DNA of 64,000 nucleotides from Sphingobium yanoikuyae (lineage in GTDB: Bacteria > Pseudomonadota > Alphaproteobacteria > Sphingomonadales > Sphingomonadaceae). A program made the translations under genes and the position numbers. Of the stretch, positions 27,574 to 36,510 are shown piece by piece. The notes under the pieces are model-generated. The model had not been told where the DNA came from, searched no databases, and saw only the letters and a program-made list of their open reading frames with translations. The stretch's first letter is position 1. Every line of letters begins with the position of its first letter. Where the stretch lies: contig NZ_CP053021.1 of the NCBI RefSeq assembly GCF_013001025.1, positions 4,719,001-4,783,000 of the forward strand, in the 5' to 3' direction.

Positions 27574-28905
27574 TTAGCCCTTGCGGTCTTCGTCGACCAT
27601 GTCGGAGGTCAGTTCCAGCCCCGCCCGGCCATGGGACGGGGTATGGGCCGGCGCCTTGGGATGGGGCACGTCGACCGGCTCCTCTACTTCCAGCATGCCT
27701 TCCCACTTGGTGATGACCGAGGTGGCGATGGCATTGCCCAGCACGTTGGTCGCGGTGCGGCCCATGTCCATGAAATGGTCGACCGCCAGGATGAAGGCGA
27801 CGCCCTCGACCGGCAGGTCGAACTGGCCGAGCGTGGCGGCGACCACGACCAGCGAGGCGCGCGGCACGGCGGCGATGCCCTTGCTGGTGACCATCAGGAC
27901 GAGCAGGATCGTGATCTGGGTCGCGATCGGCAGGTCGATGCCATAGGCCTGGGCGATGAAGATGGTCGCGAAGGTCGCATACATCATCGAGCCGTCGAGG
28001 TTGAAGCTGTAGCCCAGCGGCAGCACGAAGCTGTAGATGCGGCGCGGCACGCCGAACCGGTCGAGCTGCTCCAGCATCTTGGGATAGGCGGCTTCCGACG
28101 AAGCGGTCGAGAAGGCGATCAGGATCGGTTCGCGGACATAGCGGATCAGCTTGAACATCCGCTTGCCCAGGAAAATCGCACCCGCGCCGAACAGCAGCAC
28201 CCACAGGCAGATGAGGGCGATGTAGAATTCGCCGACCAGCGCGCCGTAGGTCTTGAGCACGCCCAGGCCCTGCACCGTCACCGACGAGGCGAGGGCGCCG
28301 AACACGGCGAGCGGCGCGACCCGCATGACATAGCCGGTAACCTGCAGCATCAGCTCGACCAGCGCCTCGATCACGGTGATGATCGGCTTGCCCTTTTCGC
28401 CGATGGCGGTCAGCGCCACGCCGACGAACAGCGAGAAGACGACGATCTGCAGGATCTGGTTGTCCGCCATCGCGCCGATCATCGACGTCGGGAAGACGTG
28501 CAGAATGAAGTCGCGGAAATTGAGCGCTTCGGTGTTGACGCCCGCATCCGCGCCCGACCGGACGAGGTTGAGGCCGGCACCCGGCTCGAAGAAATTGACG
28601 AAGATCAGGCCCAAGGTCAGCGAAATGAGGCTGGCGATGATGAACCAGGCGAGCGCGCGCCCGCCGATCCGCCCCAGTGCCGCGCTGTCGCCCATATGGG
28701 CGATGCCCGCGACCAGCGTGGAAAAGACCAAAGGCGCGATGATCATCTTGATCAGATGAAGGAAGATGTCGGCCAGAAGGTGAAAATAGCCCGCCACATC
28801 CTTGGCCAGCGCTTCATCCCCGCCGACCCAGAGATTGGCCACGAAGCCCACGATCACGCCCAGGACCATGCCTGTCAGGATGTAGGCCGTCAGTCGATTT
28901 CGCAT
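27574..28905 (-). CDS. dctA: C4-dicarboxylate transporter (DAACS family, DctA-like)
   Basis: The protein has 443 residues. It opens MRNRLTAYILTGMVLGVIVG and carries HLIKMIIAPLVFSTLVAGIAHMGD in parts, AFSTASSEAAYPKMLEQL (serine-rich loop), FVLPLGYSFNLDGSMMYATF and the last-third DHFMDMGRTATNVLGNAIAT. The close match to DctA motifs suggests H+- or Na+-coupled succinate, fumarate and malate uptake. The C-terminus has a long polar tail (EEPVDVPHPKAPAHTPSHGR in part). It shares the terminator at 27520 with the gene before it. Confidence 0.88.
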   Translation of the reverse strand: MRNRLTAYILTGMVLGVIVGFVANLWVGGDEALAKDVAGYFHLLADIFLHLIKMIIAPLVFSTLVAGIAHMGDSAALGRIGGRALAWFIIASLISLTLGLIFVNFFEPGAGLNLVRSGADAGVNTEALNFRDFILHVFPTSMIGAMADNQILQIVVFSLFVGVALTAIGEKGKPIITVIEALVELMLQVTGYVMRVAPLAVFGALASSVTVQGLGVLKTYGALVGEFYIALICLWVLLFGAGAIFLGKRMFKLIRYVREPILIAFSTASSEAAYPKMLEQLDRFGVPRRIYSFVLPLGYSFNLDGSMMYATFATIFIAQAYGIDLPIATQITILLVLMVTSKGIAAVPRASLVVVAATLGQFDLPVEGVAFILAVDHFMDMGRTATNVLGNAIATSVITKWEGMLEVEEPVDVPHPKAPAHTPSHGRAGLELTSDMVDEDRKG

Positions 28906-29084
28906 TATATTCCTCTAGCCAGCGAGCGGTCCGCCCGCGCATTCATTCTGTTCTGCTGGGTGGTGACACCTAACAGGCGCCCGGCCAGCCCGCAATCGGG
29001 CAGGCTTGGACTGTGCGGGGATAGACGAATGAGCCACCATATTCCGCGCCCTGTTTTACGGCAGGACAACGGCAGGACGCTCGA

Positions 29085-29660
29085 TCAGGGGTAGAGAAGC
29101 CCCTCGTTCCAGCCATTTTCCTGGCGGGTGAAGACGCGTCGTTCATGCAGGCGATGCTCGCGGTCCTGCCAGAACTCGATCCGTTCCGGGGTCAGGCGGA
29201 AGCCCGACCAGTGGGGTGGGCGCGGCACCGGGCCGCCCTCGAACCGGGCGCGCACCTCTTCATAGCGATCCATGAAGACGGCGCGCGAGGGCAGCGGGCG
29301 GGACTGGTCGGAAGCCCAGGCGCCGAGTTGGCTGTCGCGGCTGCGAGTGGCGAAATAGGCGTCGGCGGTCGCGTCGTCGACCGGGCCGACACTGCCCTCG
29401 ATCCGGATCTGGCGGCGCACCGACTTCCAGTGGAACAGCAGGGCGGCATGCGGATTGGCGAGCAGGTCGCCGGCCTTGCGCCCTTCGAAATTGGTGTAGA
29501 AGATGAAGCCGTCGGGGCCATGGCCCTTGAGCAGCACCATGCGGACCGACGGGCGGCCTTGCGCATCGGCCGTGGCCAGCGCCATGGCGTTGCTGTCATT
29601 GAGTTCGGTCTCGCGCGCCTGCGCATACCACTCGTCGAAAAGGGCGAAGGGATCGGTCAT
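29085..29660 (-). CDS. pdxH: pyridoxamine 5'-phosphate oxidase
   Basis: The protein has 191 residues. Family landmarks are ETELNDSNAMALATADAQGR, RMVLLKGHGPDGFIFYTNFE in parts, PHAALLFHWKSVRRQIRIEG, SRDSQLGAWASDQS and the C-terminal FWQDREHRLHERRVFTR. These place the FMN and PLP contacts. It oxidises pyridoxine or pyridoxamine phosphate to PLP. PLP enzymes are common nearby (serC, cobD, dat), but there is no operon link. It is divergent from dnaJ. Confidence 0.93.
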   Translation of the reverse strand: MTDPFALFDEWYAQARETELNDSNAMALATADAQGRPSVRMVLLKGHGPDGFIFYTNFEGRKAGDLLANPHAALLFHWKSVRRQIRIEGSVGPVDDATADAYFATRSRDSQLGAWASDQSRPLPSRAVFMDRYEEVRARFEGGPVPRPPHWSGFRLTPERIEFWQDREHRLHERRVFTRQENGWNEGLLYP

Positions 29661-29796
29661 GCCCCTGCCTTAGATTCCCGGCACCGCACTGTCGATACGG
29701 ATGCGCCGCAGCTTGAACGATGCCCGGCCTTCGGCCACATAGGGGCGATATGGCCGTGATGCGGCAGATACCGGTTTCAGCATAACAGGATGATAG

Positions 29797-30717
29797 ATGG
29801 CGGATCCCTATTCCACTCTGGGTGTGGCGCGCAGCGCGAGCGAAGCGGAGATCAAGTCCGCCTATCGCAAGCTGGCCAAGCAATATCACCCCGACAAGAA
29901 TCAGGACAATCCCAAGGCGGCGGAGAAATTCTCGGCCGTGACCAATGCCTATGACCTGCTGTCGGACAAGGACAAGCGGGCCCGCTTCGACCGGGGCGAG
30001 ATCGATGCCGATGGCAATCCGACCGCGCCCTTCGGCTTTGGCGGCGGTGGCGGCGGGCGTGGCCGTCCCGGCGGGTTCGAGTTCAACGAGGGCGGCGCCG
30101 ATTTCGGCGATATTTTCGAAGGCCTGTTCGGCGGTGCGGGCCGTCGCGCCGGGGGCGGCGGTGGTTTTGGCGGCTTTGGTCGCGGCGCGCCGCCGGCCAA
30201 GGGGGCCAATGTCGCCTATCGGCTGGCGGTGCAGTTCGTCGACGCTGCTACGCTGGCGCCGCAGCGCATCACCCTGCAGGATGGCAAGACGATCGACCTG
30301 AAGCTGCCCGCCGGGGTCGAGACCGGCACGCAGATGCGCCTGACCGGCAAGGGGCAGCCGGGCGCGGGCGGTGCGGGCGACGCGATCGTCACCATCGAGG
30401 TGAAGCCGCACCCCTTCTTCAAGCGCGACGGCGACAATGTGCTGCTCGATTTGCCGATCACCATCAACGAGGCGGTGAAGGGCGGCAAGGTGAAGGTGCC
30501 GACCGTCGATGGCCCGGTGATGCTGGGCGTGCCGGCCGGCACCACATCGGGCAAGACGCTGCGCCTGCGCGGCAAGGGCTTTACCGGCAAGGATGGCCAG
30601 CGCGGCGACCAGCTTGTGACCTTGCTGATCGACGTGCCTGCCGATGATCCGGTGATCCTCCAGCTGGTCGAGGATTGGCAGGATGGTCGCGCGGTGCGGA
30701 CCCATCTGGGCGTCTAG
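29797..30717 (+). CDS. DnaJ C-terminal domain protein (CbpA-like co-chaperone)
   Basis: The protein has 306 residues. An N-terminal J-domain (residues 1-70, DPYSTLGVARSASEAEIKSA, QYHPDKNQDNP with the HPD motif) is followed by a Gly/Phe-rich linker (about 85-135). Two beta-barrel C-terminal substrate-binding domains come next (LPAGVETGTQMRLTGKGQPG, VEVKPHPFFKRDGDN in part). There is no cysteine zinc-finger domain, so it is CbpA-like (class B) rather than true DnaJ. It would stimulate a DnaK partner; none is in the window. Confidence 0.88.
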   Translation: MADPYSTLGVARSASEAEIKSAYRKLAKQYHPDKNQDNPKAAEKFSAVTNAYDLLSDKDKRARFDRGEIDADGNPTAPFGFGGGGGGRGRPGGFEFNEGGADFGDIFEGLFGGAGRRAGGGGGFGGFGRGAPPAKGANVAYRLAVQFVDAATLAPQRITLQDGKTIDLKLPAGVETGTQMRLTGKGQPGAGGAGDAIVTIEVKPHPFFKRDGDNVLLDLPITINEAVKGGKVKVPTVDGPVMLGVPAGTTSGKTLRLRGKGFTGKDGQRGDQLVTLLIDVPADDPVILQLVEDWQDGRAVRTHLGV

Positions 30718-30731
30718 GACGTTCGGCAAGG

Positions 30732-31697
30732 GTGCCGCTGCCTTCCCCCTATAGTCCGGAGTCGCGCCGCCACATGGCGGCGCAGGCGCAGGAGAAATTC
30801 CATCGCCAGATCGATCGGGTCCGGCCGGGTTCGCGCAGCTTCGAGATCGCCAAGCGGGTGATGGTGGGCGTCTATAGCGACGGGTTCATCCATGCGGGGA
30901 ACCTGGCCTATCTCTCGCTGATGACGCTGTTTCCCTTCTTCATCGTCGCCGCCGCCGTCGCCAGCGTCTTCGGCCGCACGTCGGACGGGCTGTCGGCGGT
31001 GAATGCCTTTCTCTATACCGTGCCGCGCGGCGTTGCCGATGTCGTGCGCCAGCCGATCAGCGATGTGTTACAGGCGCGTTCCGGCAATCTGCTCTGGTTC
31101 GGCGGTCTGGTGGGGCTCTGGACCGTGGGCAGCCTGATCGAGACGATCCGCGACATATTGCGCCGCGCCTATGGAACGAAGAGCACCAAGCCCTTCTGGC
31201 GTTATCGACTGGCGTCGGTCGGGATCACGCTGGTCAGCGTGCTGGCGGTGATGTTCGCCTTTTCGATGCAGGTGATGATAACGGCGGTGGACCAGCTGCT
31301 CCACCGGCTGCTGCCCTTCGCGGATGAGGCGATCGCCTGGGTTTCCTCGGCCAAGCTGGTGCCGATGGCGATATTATGCGTCGCGCTCCACTCGCTCTAT
31401 GTCTCGCTGACCCCGTCGCTCTACCGTGACAAGCGCTTTCCCAAATGGCCCGGCGCCGTCGCCACCGCGCTGTGGTGGTATGCCGTCACTCTGCTATTGC
31501 CGGTCACATTGTCGATGCTGGGCGGCTATGACCGGACCTATGGCAGTCTGGCCGGTGTCATGATCACCCTCATTTTTTTCTTTCTCGTGGGGCTCGGCGT
31601 GGTAATTGGCGCCGAATTGAATGCGGCACTGGCGGAATTTCCGGAAGACGAAGCAGCCGGCACCGTGCAGGACAAAGGGAACGGAACGACGATATGA
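30732..31697 (+). CDS. YihY/BrkB family inner-membrane protein
   Basis: The protein has 321 residues from GTG 30732, which keeps the opening PLPSPYSPESRR; ATG 30774 (MAAQAQEKFH) is the alternative and is 14 residues shorter. Six membrane segments follow the family pattern: GNLAYLSLMTLFPFFIVAAA, GLWTVGSLIETIRDILRRAYG in parts, WPGAVATALWWYAVTLL, and GSLAGVMITLIFFFLVGLGVVIGAELNA in parts. The old ribonuclease BN name is not warranted, and the function is unknown. Its stop overlaps the fabI start (ATGA). Confidence 0.85.
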   Translation: MPLPSPYSPESRRHMAAQAQEKFHRQIDRVRPGSRSFEIAKRVMVGVYSDGFIHAGNLAYLSLMTLFPFFIVAAAVASVFGRTSDGLSAVNAFLYTVPRGVADVVRQPISDVLQARSGNLLWFGGLVGLWTVGSLIETIRDILRRAYGTKSTKPFWRYRLASVGITLVSVLAVMFAFSMQVMITAVDQLLHRLLPFADEAIAWVSSAKLVPMAILCVALHSLYVSLTPSLYRDKRFPKWPGAVATALWWYAVTLLLPVTLSMLGGYDRTYGSLAGVMITLIFFFLVGLGVVIGAELNAALAEFPEDEAAGTVQDKGNGTTI

Positions 31698-32500
31698 CAG
31701 GCTTGATGGCGGGAAAGCGCGGGCTCATCATGGGGCTGGCGAACGACAAGTCGCTGGCTTGGGGTATTTCGCAGCAACTGCATGCGCAGGGCGCGGAACT
31801 GGCCTTCTCCTACCAGGGCGAGGCGCTGGCCAAGCGCGTGAAGCCGCTGGCGGAACAGCTGGGCTCGGACTTCCTGATCGACTGCGACGTGTCCGATATG
31901 GCGAAGCTGGACGAGGCCTTTGCCGAGATCGAGGCGCGCTGGGGCAAGCTGGACTTCGTCGTCCATGCGATCGGCTTTTCCGACAAGAATGAGCTGCGTG
32001 GCCTCTATGCCGACACCAGCCTCGACAATTTCCTGATGACCATGAACATCTCCGTCTACAGCTTCGTCGCCGTCGCGGCCCGCGCGCGCAAGCTGATGAA
32101 GGAAGGCGGCAGTCTGCTGACGCTGAGCTATTATGGCGCGGAAAAGGTCATCCCCCATTATAACGTCATGGGCGTGGCCAAGGCGGCGCTGGAAACCAGC
32201 GTCAAATATCTGGCGATGGACCTGGGCCCGGAAAATATCCGCGTCAACGCGATCTCGGCCGGCCCGATCAAGACGCTGGCGGCCAGCGGCATCGGCGATT
32301 TCCGTTACATCATGAAGTGGAACGAGCTGAACTCGCCGCTGCGTCGCAACGTGACGATCGACGATGTCGGCGGTGCCGGCCTTTACCTGCTGTCGGACCT
32401 CGCTTCGGGCGTGACGGGTGAGATCCACCATGTCGATGCGGGCTATAATGTCATCGGCATGAAGGCCGAAGACGCGCCCGACATCGCGCTGGACAAGTAA
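31694..32500 (+). CDS. fabI: enoyl-[acyl-carrier-protein] reductase (NADH)
   Basis: The protein has 268 residues. The N-terminal cofactor loop reads MAGKRGLIMGLANDKSLAWG, the FabI variant of the SDR fold. The catalytic Tyr and Lys occur as YYGAEKVIPHYNVMGVAKAALE in parts (Y-x6-K spacing typical of FabI). LTDxxx-type SGIGDF and SDLASGVTGEIHHVDAGYN follow. It reduces trans-2-enoyl-ACP in the last step of each elongation round and is the target of triclosan-type inhibitors. It overlaps the YihY gene and precedes aroC by 27 bp. Confidence 0.95.
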   Translation: MTGLMAGKRGLIMGLANDKSLAWGISQQLHAQGAELAFSYQGEALAKRVKPLAEQLGSDFLIDCDVSDMAKLDEAFAEIEARWGKLDFVVHAIGFSDKNELRGLYADTSLDNFLMTMNISVYSFVAVAARARKLMKEGGSLLTLSYYGAEKVIPHYNVMGVAKAALETSVKYLAMDLGPENIRVNAISAGPIKTLAASGIGDFRYIMKWNELNSPLRRNVTIDDVGGAGLYLLSDLASGVTGEIHHVDAGYNVIGMKAEDAPDIALDK

Positions 32501-32527
32501 GAACGACGCGACCGGATTGGAACGGAT

Positions 32528-33601
32528 ATGAGCTTCAACACATTCGGTCGCGTCTTCCGCTTCTCGACCTGGGGCGAGAGCCATGGTCCGGCGATCGGCG
32601 CGATGGTCGATGGCTGCCCTCCGGGCCTGGCATTGAGCGAGGCGGACATCCAGCCTTGGCTCGACCTGCGCAAGCCGGGCACGTCCAAGTTCACGACCCA
32701 GCGGCGCGAGCCCGATGAGGTGCGTATCCTGTCGGGCGTGTTCGAGGGCAAGACCACCGGCACGCCGATCAGCCTGATGATCGAGAATACCGACCAGCGG
32801 TCGAAGGATTATTCGGAGGTCGCCAAGGCCTATCGCCCTGGCCATGCCGACTATGCCTATGACGCCAAATATGGCTTTCGCGACTATCGTGGCGGCGGGC
32901 GGTCCTCGGCGCGCGAAACCGCCAGCCGGGTTGCGGCCGGTGCGGTGGCGCGGCTGGTCATCCCGGAAGTCGATATCTTCGCTTATGTAAGCGAGATCGG
33001 CGGCGACGCGATCGACTATGGCAATTTCGACGCGGCGCAGATCGGCCAGAATCCCTTCTTCTGCCCTGACGCCGAAGCCGCGGTGCGCTGGGAAGCGCTG
33101 GTCGATGGCGCGCGCAAGGATGGCTCGTCGCTCGGCGCAGTGGTCGAATGCGTGGCCAGTGGCGTGCCCGCCGGCTGGGGCGCGCCGCTCTATGCCAAGC
33201 TCGACAGCGAACTGGCGAGTGCGATGATGAGCATAAACGCGGTCAAGGGCGTGGAAATCGGCGACGGCTTCGCAGCCGCCCGGCTGCGCGGTGAGCAGAA
33301 TGCCGATCCGATGCGGCCCGGCGCCGACGGTCCGGTCTTCCTGGCCAATCATGCCGGCGGCATCGCTGGGGGCATTTCGACCGGCCAGCCGGTCAAGGTC
33401 CGTATCGCCTTCAAGCCGACCAGTTCGATCCTGATTCCGGTCGAGACGGTGACCCGCGAAGGCGATGCGTCGGATATCATCACCAAGGGGCGTCATGACC
33501 CGTGCGTCGGCATTCGCGGCGTGCCGGTGGTCGAAGCGATGATGGCGCTGGTGCTGGCCGACCAGAAGCTGCTGCACCGCGCCCAGTGCGGGGCCGACTG
33601 A
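32528..33601 (+). CDS. aroC: chorismate synthase
   Basis: The protein has 357 residues. It opens [20 protein letters not shown] and has VDGCPPG, the basic [21 protein letters not shown] stretch in parts, [32 protein letters not shown] in parts, and a C-terminal [17 protein letters not shown]. These are the FMN- and substrate-binding signatures of the bifunctional family. It converts EPSP to chorismate. It follows fabI and is followed by the structured RNA at 33663. Confidence 0.96.
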   Translation: MSFNTFGRVFRFSTWGESHGPAIGAMVDGCPPGLALSEADIQPWLDLRKPGTSKFTTQRREPDEVRILSGVFEGKTTGTPISLMIENTDQRSKDYSEVAKAYRPGHADYAYDAKYGFRDYRGGGRSSARETASRVAAGAVARLVIPEVDIFAYVSEIGGDAIDYGNFDAAQIGQNPFFCPDAEAAVRWEALVDGARKDGSSLGAVVECVASGVPAGWGAPLYAKLDSELASAMMSINAVKGVEIGDGFAAARLRGEQNADPMRPGADGPVFLANHAGGIAGGISTGQPVKVRIAFKPTSSILIPVETVTREGDASDIITKGRHDPCVGIRGVPVVEAMMALVLADQKLLHRAQCGAD

Positions 33602-33662
33602 CGCGCCGAACCGCGCCAATCGCGCGCCGAATGTGCAAAAGATGCGAGACGACTCACCCATG

Positions 33663-33735
33663 TTACGCTAGGATGACATGGTCACCCGCGGGAGGGTGAG
33701 CGGCAGAGCGTAAGCCTGGGGAGCGTCAGCACGCT
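33663..33735 (+). ncRNA. structured RNA upstream of SLC13 permease, candidate riboswitch or sRNA
   Basis: Three nested or adjacent pairings are exact. TTACGCT (33663-33669) pairs with AGCGTAA (33707-33713), enclosing TCACCC (33682-33687) paired with GGGTGA (33694-33699). A hairpin AGCGT-CAGC-ACGCT follows at 33722-33735. A 12-bp intrinsic-terminator-like hairpin follows at 33779, and the permease ATG at 33864. Aptamer, terminator and transporter in that order is the usual layout of a transcriptional riboswitch. I cannot assign it to a known class; the alternative is a free-standing small RNA or an unusual aroC 3' end. Confidence 0.5.
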
Positions 33736-33778
33736 ATGCGTGGATTGACGGTCAAAACGTCCCCTGACGCCGCGACAC

Positions 33779-33806
33779 GGGCCAGCCATGCAACCATGGC
33801 TGGCCC
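33779..33806 (+). terminator. 12-bp hairpin before the SLC13 permease
   Basis: A perfect inverted repeat GGGCCAGCCATG/CATGGCTGGCCC has loop CAAC and is followed by ATTTCGTTT, a weak U-rich run. It lies 57 bp before the permease start, so it may be a regulated terminator belonging to the RNA structure upstream, or the end of the aroC transcript. Confidence 0.75.
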
Positions 33807-33863
33807 ATTTCGTTTCACCTCCGTTAGAGACGCGATCACGCGATCAAACGGGGGCAAGACGAG

Positions 33864-35645
33864 ATGCATTTCATCACCGCGCTATTGGGCATCTACCGCG
33901 CGGAAATCGGCCTGGTCATTCTCGCCTGCATGTTCGTCGCCTTCGTGCGCGAACGCTATTCCCCGACCGTCGTGTCGGTGCTGGGGGCCTGTGCCTTCGC
34001 GCTGCTCGGCCTGCTCGACGAGAAATCGCTCTTCTCCGTCTTTTCGAACAGCGCGCCGCTGACCGTGGGCGCGATGTTCGTGCTGTCGGGGGCGCTCATT
34101 CGCACCGGCACGATCAACCGCATCGCCGATCTGGTCATGGTCCGGGCGCAGAAGCATCCGCGGCTGGCGCTGGTGGAGGTTGCGGTGGGCACGGTGCTGC
34201 TGTCGGCCTTCCTCAACAACACGCCGGTCGTCGTGCTGCTGATCCCGATCATGTTCCGACTGGCGCAGGCGACCGCCTATCCGGTCAAGAAGCTGCTGAT
34301 CCCGATGAATGCGGTGGCGGTGATGGGCGGCTGCGTCACCCTGATCGGCACGTCGACCAACCTGATCGTTGCGGGGATCGCCGCTGAACAGGGCATGCAG
34401 CCCTTCGGCATTTTCGATATCACCCCCTATGGCCTGGCCGGCACCATTGCCGGCGTCATCGGCCTGGCCTGCCTCAGTTTCCTGCTGCCCAGCGACCCGC
34501 CCTCGATCGCGGGCGAGAATGGCGGCAATGTGCAGGAATATCTGACCGAACTGGTCGTGACGCCGGACAGCGAGGTGGTCGGGCGGGAGATTGGCGAATT
34601 GTCCGTCCTTGGCCGCTCGGTCACCCTGATCGGGCTCAAGCGGGCCGGCGAGATACGGCGCCACGACCTGGAGCAGGAGGAACTGCATGTCGGCGACCGG
34701 CTGATCGTCCGCGCCGATGGCACGGCGATCATGACCCTACGCGAATCGGGCGATTTCGAACTGGGCATCGCCGCCGATTCCGAGACCTCCGCCCGCGAGG
34801 GCACGGTGATCGAGGCGATGGTCGCGCCCAGCCACCCCTCGATCGGCGAGCGGCTGATCGACATTCCCTTCCTCCATGCCCTGCGCGTCCGGTTGATCGG
34901 CATCCATCGCGCTCGCCATCTGCCGGGGCCGGACCTGGCCGATACGCGGGTGCGCGGCGCCGACCGGCTGCTGGTGGCGGGCAGCGACGACGCGATGCGT
35001 TCGCTGAAAGACAATCCCAACCTGATCGGCGTCGACATCAGCCGCACCCGCGCCTTCCGCCCGCGCAAGGCATGGATCGCGATCCTGGCAATGGCCGCGG
35101 TGGTTATCCTGTCGGCGCTCGACGTGATCGGCATCGGCCTGGCCGCCTTCATCGCCGTCGGCGTGATCCTGGTCACCCGCTGCATCGATGCGGAGGAGGC
35201 CTGGGCGGCGATCGACGGCGATGTGCTGATCCTGATCTTTGCCATGCTGGCGGTCGGCCTGGCGCTGGAACAGGCGGGCAGCGTCGCGCTGATGGTCGGC
35301 TGGATCACGCCGCTGATGCAGGTCGCGCCACAATGGAGCCTGGTCTTCATCGTCTATTTCGCGGCGCTGATCCTGTCCGAGCTGCTCAGCAACAATGCGG
35401 TCGCGGCGCTGTTGACGCCGCTCACCATCGCGCTGGCGCATCAGCTGGGCACCGATCCGCGTCCGCTGGTGATTGCGCTGATGATCGGGGCATCGGCCTG
35501 TTTCGCGACGCCGATCGGCTATCAGACCAATGCGCTTGTCTATGCTGCGGGCGATTATCGCTTCGCCGATTTCGTGCGCATTGGCGTGCCGCTCAACCTG
35601 ATCGTCGGCACGGCGGTGTGTGCGGCGCTCGTGATTCTGGGCTAG
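33864..35645 (+). CDS. SLC13-family permease with two RCK_C (TrkA-C) domains
   Basis: The protein has 593 residues. Membrane segments at both ends belong to the ion-transporter superfamily: IGLVILACMFVAFV, the hairpin-motif NNTPVVVLLIPIMF, IGTSTNLIVAGIAAEQG, and late ELLSNNAVAALLTPLTIALA with GYQTNALVY. Two cytosolic TrkA-C domains lie between (about residues 220-300 and 310-390; LHVGDRLIVRADG and ADRLLVAGSDD mark their ends). The fold suggests Na+-coupled sulfate, dicarboxylate or other anion transport. The RCK_C pair is usually regulatory. The substrate is unresolved. A structured RNA and a terminator precede it. Confidence 0.88.
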   Translation: MHFITALLGIYRAEIGLVILACMFVAFVRERYSPTVVSVLGACAFALLGLLDEKSLFSVFSNSAPLTVGAMFVLSGALIRTGTINRIADLVMVRAQKHPRLALVEVAVGTVLLSAFLNNTPVVVLLIPIMFRLAQATAYPVKKLLIPMNAVAVMGGCVTLIGTSTNLIVAGIAAEQGMQPFGIFDITPYGLAGTIAGVIGLACLSFLLPSDPPSIAGENGGNVQEYLTELVVTPDSEVVGREIGELSVLGRSVTLIGLKRAGEIRRHDLEQEELHVGDRLIVRADGTAIMTLRESGDFELGIAADSETSAREGTVIEAMVAPSHPSIGERLIDIPFLHALRVRLIGIHRARHLPGPDLADTRVRGADRLLVAGSDDAMRSLKDNPNLIGVDISRTRAFRPRKAWIAILAMAAVVILSALDVIGIGLAAFIAVGVILVTRCIDAEEAWAAIDGDVLILIFAMLAVGLALEQAGSVALMVGWITPLMQVAPQWSLVFIVYFAALILSELLSNNAVAALLTPLTIALAHQLGTDPRPLVIALMIGASACFATPIGYQTNALVYAAGDYRFADFVRIGVPLNLIVGTAVCAALVILG

Positions 35646-35724
35646 GGACCAATTGCCCGCATCCGGCCCTGTCGGCACGGGTGCGGGCCCGGCATGAAGG
35701 CGGCGATCCATCAGGAGTATCGCC

Positions 35725-36510
35725 ATGAGCCGCCTTCGCTTCACCCAGGTCGACGCCTTTGCCGACGCGCCCTTCACCGGCAATCCGGCGGCGGTGATGC
35801 CGCTCGACGCCTGGCTCGACGATGCGGTGCTGCAGGCGATCGCTGCGGAAAACAACCTGTCCGAAACCGCCTTCACCGTGCCGACGCCGGACGATGCGGA
35901 GGCCGATTATGCGCTGCGCTGGTTCACCCCGGCGGTCGAGGTGAAGCTGTGCGGCCATGCCACGCTGGCGAGCGGCCATGTGCTGATGCAGGGCGATGCC
36001 ATCCGTTTTCGCACGTGCCATGCCGGTGTGCTGACCGTGACCCGCGCGGGCGAGGGCTATGAACTGTCGCTGCCGGCCTGGACCAGCGCGCCGAAGGCGC
36101 TGCCGGCGCTGGCGGCGGGGATGGGCGGCGACATCGTCGAAACGCGCTGGCGTGATGGCGGCTATGCGATCTTCGTCTATCGCGATGCCGATGCGATCCG
36201 TGCGCTGGAGCCTGACTTCGCGACCCTGCGCAAGCTCGGCGACAATTTGCTGATGGCGACCGCGCCGGGCGACGACAGCGACATCATCAGCCGTGTCTTC
36301 GTGCCCGGCGGCGGGATTGACGAGGATCCGGTGACCGGATCGGCCCATGGCCTGCTGACGCCCTATTGGGCCGAGCGGCTCGGCAAGGATGCGATCAGTG
36401 CCTATCAGGCGTCGGCGCGGGGCGGGCGGCTCGGTTGCCGGCTGGAGGGCGACCGGGTGGTGATGACCGGCGCCTGCCGCACGGTGATCGAGGGCATATT
36501 CACCCTTTAA
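35725..36510 (+). CDS. PhzF-family isomerase/epimerase-like protein
   Basis: The protein has 261 residues. It opens RLRFTQVDAFADAPFTGNPA, the PhzF family start. It continues with NNLSETAFTVP, including the Glu that is catalytic in PhzF-type isomerases, then LRWFTPAVEVKLCGHATLAS and EDPVTGSAHGLLTPYWAERLG. The diaminopimelate-epimerase-like fold is duplicated. There is no phenazine cluster here, so the physiological substrate is unknown. It is convergent with the serine hydrolase by 4 bp. Confidence 0.9.
   Translation: MSRLRFTQVDAFADAPFTGNPAAVMPLDAWLDDAVLQAIAAENNLSETAFTVPTPDDAEADYALRWFTPAVEVKLCGHATLASGHVLMQGDAIRFRTCHAGVLTVTRAGEGYELSLPAWTSAPKALPALAAGMGGDIVETRWRDGGYAIFVYRDADAIRALEPDFATLRKLGDNLLMATAPGDDSDIISRVFVPGGGIDEDPVTGSAHGLLTPYWAERLGKDAISAYQASARGGRLGCRLEGDRVVMTGACRTVIEGIFTL

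Noticed and set aside
29029..29094. 22-codon frame on the + strand between dctA and pdxH
   Set aside because: It is too short, has no ribosome-binding site, and overlaps the pdxH 3' end.
31538..33661. 707-codon frame on the - strand opposite fabI and aroC
   Set aside because: Both sense genes carry full catalytic motifs; the antisense translation has none.
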